Source: Paenibacillus sp. FSL R5-0517 (lineage in GTDB: Bacteria; Bacillota; Bacilli; Paenibacillales; Paenibacillaceae). Taken from it: a stretch of 64,000 bases of DNA. The stretch lies in contig NZ_CP150235.1 in assembly GCF_037974355.1 (NCBI RefSeq), positions 5,642,001-5,706,000 on the forward strand, read 5' to 3'. Shown in pieces: positions 62,219 to 64,000 of the stretch. The notes under the pieces are model-generated. The model had not been told where the DNA came from. It ran no database searches and saw nothing but the letters and a program-made list of their open reading frames with translations. Each line of letters opens with the position of its first letter. The stretch's first letter is position 1. The translations under genes and the position numbers were made by a program.

Positions 62219-62998
62219 CTATTTACCCAGATACCCACCTTCTGATTTAATTACTTGTCCGGTGATCCACTGGGATTCATCACTTACCAATAAAGCTACG
62301 CCTTTGGCCGCATCTTCGGGCAAACCTATTCTTCCCATCGGAAACATCCCAAGAAAATTTTGTTTCATTTCATCAGTCATCCAACCTGAGTCTGTTGGTC
62401 CTGGATTGAATCCATTTACAGTAATATTCAGCCGAGCTAAACCGACTGAAAGCGGTTCGATTATACCAATTACTGCCGATTTTGTTGTAATGTATGCAAG
62501 ATTATTCGAATCAGGACCTCCCGATACCATGAAAATGACCCTGCCACTGCTCACTTGTGGAGATCTGGATTCAATTCTTTTAGCAAACGCTGTAGTGAGC
62601 AATATTGTTCCTCTTAGATTAACAGCATAGTGCTGATCAAGTGTATGTTCGTCTAACGTCATATAATTAGCTGGCGCCTCATATGTCGCATTATTTATAA
62701 GTATCGTAGCAACTCCAAGTCTTTTCTCTACTTCATTTAGTATAAGAGTAGGCGTTTCAGATTTAGAGAGATCTGCCTCCATATGAAATGCCCTAACACC
62801 TAGGCTTTGTAGTTCCATTTGCAACAGATCCGGCCAATCCAAGTCGAGTCCGTTTCCTTCTTTGGAATCAAAGGCGCTCCAATGAGTAAAGAAAATATCT
62901 GAACCTAAAGTGGCTAGTAGGCGACAAATAGCTGTCCCAATTCCGGTTGATCTACTAGCCCCAGTCACTATGGCAATTTTATTTTTTAAAGAAGTCAT
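62219..62998 (-). CDS. Short-chain dehydrogenase/reductase (SDR)
   Basis: NAD(P)-dependent oxidoreductase of 259 residues. The cofactor-binding motif is IVTGASRSTGIGTAIC, the structural NNA appears in LINNATYEA, and the catalytic Ser in FMVSGGPDS with the pair Tyr-x-x-x-Lys in LAYITTKSA are all present. The start ATG at 62998 has GGAGG 6 bp upstream. The reading frame continues open upstream through a leader to a GTG at 63118, described separately. Substrate unknown; FabG-like SDRs are common near regulators of this kind. Confidence 0.9.
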   Translation of the reverse strand: MTSLKNKIAIVTGASRSTGIGTAICRLLATLGSDIFFTHWSAFDSKEGNGLDLDWPDLLQMELQSLGVRAFHMEADLSKSETPTLILNEVEKRLGVATILINNATYEAPANYMTLDEHTLDQHYAVNLRGTILLTTAFAKRIESRSPQVSSGRVIFMVSGGPDSNNLAYITTKSAVIGIIEPLSVGLARLNITVNGFNPGPTDSGWMTDEMKQNFLGMFPMGRIGLPEDAAKGVALLVSDESQWITGQVIKSEGGYLGK

Positions 62999-63118
62999 TT
63001 TTGTCCTCCATTCATGTTTGGAGGATAAACAGGTGGAATCATATGAGATGCAGTCTTGTATAAAAAAGGCGAATACCCTAACAGGTATTCGCACGGTTGG
63101 TTTGTGATCATTACTCAC
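62999..63118 (-). promoter_or_regulatory. Leader reading frame with an internal terminator upstream of the SDR gene
   Basis: A GTG at 63118 with AGGA 7 bp upstream opens a frame encoding MSNDHKPTVRIPVRVFAFF and further residues. The same DNA forms an intrinsic terminator (63062-63092) inside codons 9-19. The frame has no stop and runs in phase into the SDR gene. The layout is that of ribosome-controlled attenuators upstream of antibiotic-response genes, except for the missing stop. Confidence 0.55.
63062..63092 (-). terminator. Attenuator-like terminator in the SDR leader
   Basis: Minus strand: GCGAATACC and GGTATTCGC (9 bp, perfect) around a 6-base loop, followed by CTTTTTT. It lies about 65-95 bp before the SDR start and 235 bp past the end of the AraC-type gene. 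Confidence 0.8.
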
Positions 63119-63328
63119 CTGCGTATCCTGTAAGGTTATATACGAACACCAAATAGAAGTAGTAAAAAACTACTGTATCCAATGCTCATATTGTCAATTC
63201 CCCACAGTTTACTGAGTACACATATTAGATTCTTGCCCCTTTACTAGCATCTCATTGGAATTATATCCAACTATATTGATATTTTCAATTATTAAGTAGT
63301 CATTCAGAATAATCTACAAGGAATAAAC
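63119..63328. other. Gap between the AraC-type regulator gene and the SDR leader
   Basis: AT-rich, about 210 bp. It probably holds the promoter of the SDR transcription unit. No clear terminator for the AraC-type gene was seen before the attenuator. Confidence 0.35.
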
Positions 63329-64000
63329 CTAAGATATTTTTCTTACAGCAAACCATAACTCAACAAAATTCAGTCCATCCTTACCACCAGTAATTTCAAA
63401 TTCCATTCCGTCGACCTGTTCATATCCTGTCGTAGGAAGCCATTCAGAAAAGAATCTTCGATATAAAGCTTCAATGGTTTCATCGAATTTATCCCATGGA
63501 AAGGGATCAGACGAAAAGATCGCCCACGTGTGTGCTGGTATCGTTATATTTGTGTAACCATCGGCTTTACTTGTTTCACCTTTAAATGCACACAACATGT
63601 ATGGGAAAGTATCCTCCCCAGTTTTTTTGTAGCTACATACGGCATGCACTTTATGATAATTCGAATCCAAAGAGTTCGGTAGATTACCGGCAGTTGCAGC
63701 AAGTCTTTCAACCTCACCGTTTTCGTGGCTTTGTTTCCATAGTTCTGCCGGTGTTTCTGCACCATTTAATTGAAACACTTTCTCGATTCCAAATATTTCG
63801 AAAGATTCTTTTGTTTCGATACGATAGTTCATCGGCTCTTCCCCTTTAATTGAAATAAGGAAGGAAAGCCGAGGATAGGCTTTGAGGGCAATGCCTTCTT
63901 CACGAGCCATCGCTGGATTAACACCATGCAACGATTGAAAAGCTCTTGCGAATGATACCGGTGATTCATATCCATACTTTAAGGCAATGTCGACAACTCT
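63329..64000 (-). CDS. AraC-family regulator with a GyrI-like effector-binding domain (partial, N-terminus outside window)
   Basis: The frame is open to the right edge, giving 223 codons without a start. The first visible residues are the second helix-turn-helix of an AraC DNA-binding domain (VVDIALKYGYESPVSFARAF, then QSLHGVNPAMARE). After a short linker comes an effector-binding domain of the GyrI/BmrR-C type (MNYRIETKESFEIFGIEKVF to FVELWFAVRKIS). Such regulators bind small, often toxic, compounds. The gene is upstream of the SDR on the same strand. Confidence 0.88.
   Translation of the reverse strand, partial: RVVDIALKYGYESPVSFARAFQSLHGVNPAMAREEGIALKAYPRLSFLISIKGEEPMNYRIETKESFEIFGIEKVFQLNGAETPAELWKQSHENGEVERLAATAGNLPNSLDSNYHKVHAVCSYKKTGEDTFPYMLCAFKGETSKADGYTNITIPAHTWAIFSSDPFPWDKFDETIEALYRRFFSEWLPTTGYEQVDGMEFEITGGKDGLNFVELWFAVRKIS

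Overview
The window looks like part of the chromosome of a Paenibacillus-type Gram-positive bacterium. The evidence is strong AGGAGG-type ribosome binding sites, a three-subunit-type sdhC-sdhA order, the Firmicute replication genes dnaI and dnaB, Sda, HemQ, a YuiB/YumB/YumC block, a lipoprotein-anchored sugar importer with a YesM/YesN pair, and many secreted or cytoplasmic glycoside hydrolases. No tool was run; all family calls come from reading the protein sequences.

Layout. 1-12 kb is housekeeping: sdhA (cut by the left edge) and sdhC, a divergent LysR regulator, a Ktr potassium uptake pair, a CPBP membrane protease, uvrC, trxA, a 51-residue membrane protein too short for usual ORF cut-offs, and dnaI. 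12.3-35.7 kb is a carbohydrate locus. On the minus strand it runs yesM - yesN - solute-binding lipoprotein - two permeases - GH3 - GH38 - GH125 - GH42-like clan GH-A enzyme - GH38, and a secreted GH85 endo-beta-N-acetylglucosaminidase is divergent from it. The set reads as a high-mannose N-glycan foraging system: GH85 releases the glycan outside, the ABC importer takes it up, and GH38/GH125 and the other enzymes strip it inside. No ATPase gene is present, so a shared MsmX-type ATPase is presumed.

35.9-43.0 kb holds accessory genes: an acyl-CoA ligase-like enzyme, a sigma factor with a long C-terminal extension, a secreted beta-propeller-like protein, an N-acetylmuramoyl-L-alanine amidase and a GerMN lipoprotein. 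dnaB then lies at 43.2-44.7 kb on the same strand as dnaI at 11-12 kb, so the two genes that are normally neighbours are separated by 31 kb of accessory DNA. 45-55 kb is again housekeeping: yuiB, hemQ, an NDH-2-like dehydrogenase, yumC, sda with a cluster of DnaA boxes, a YheC/YheD-like ATP-grasp protein, and convergent ppx and ppk. 55.5-64 kb is a looser mix: a candidate structured RNA, a secreted GH53 galactanase, an MFS exporter, a NUDIX hydrolase, RarD, an SDR dehydrogenase with an attenuator-like leader, and an AraC-type regulator cut by the right edge.

Two families of small dispersed repeats run through the window. One is a 190-230 bp element with terminal inverted repeats and conserved internal hairpins (five copies). 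The other is a 31-72 bp element whose two better copies are each flanked by a 5-bp direct duplication. Both look like miniature mobile elements. The most unusual signals are the repeats, the SDR leader, the three-way-junction RNA at 55.8 kb and the split dnaB/dnaI pair.
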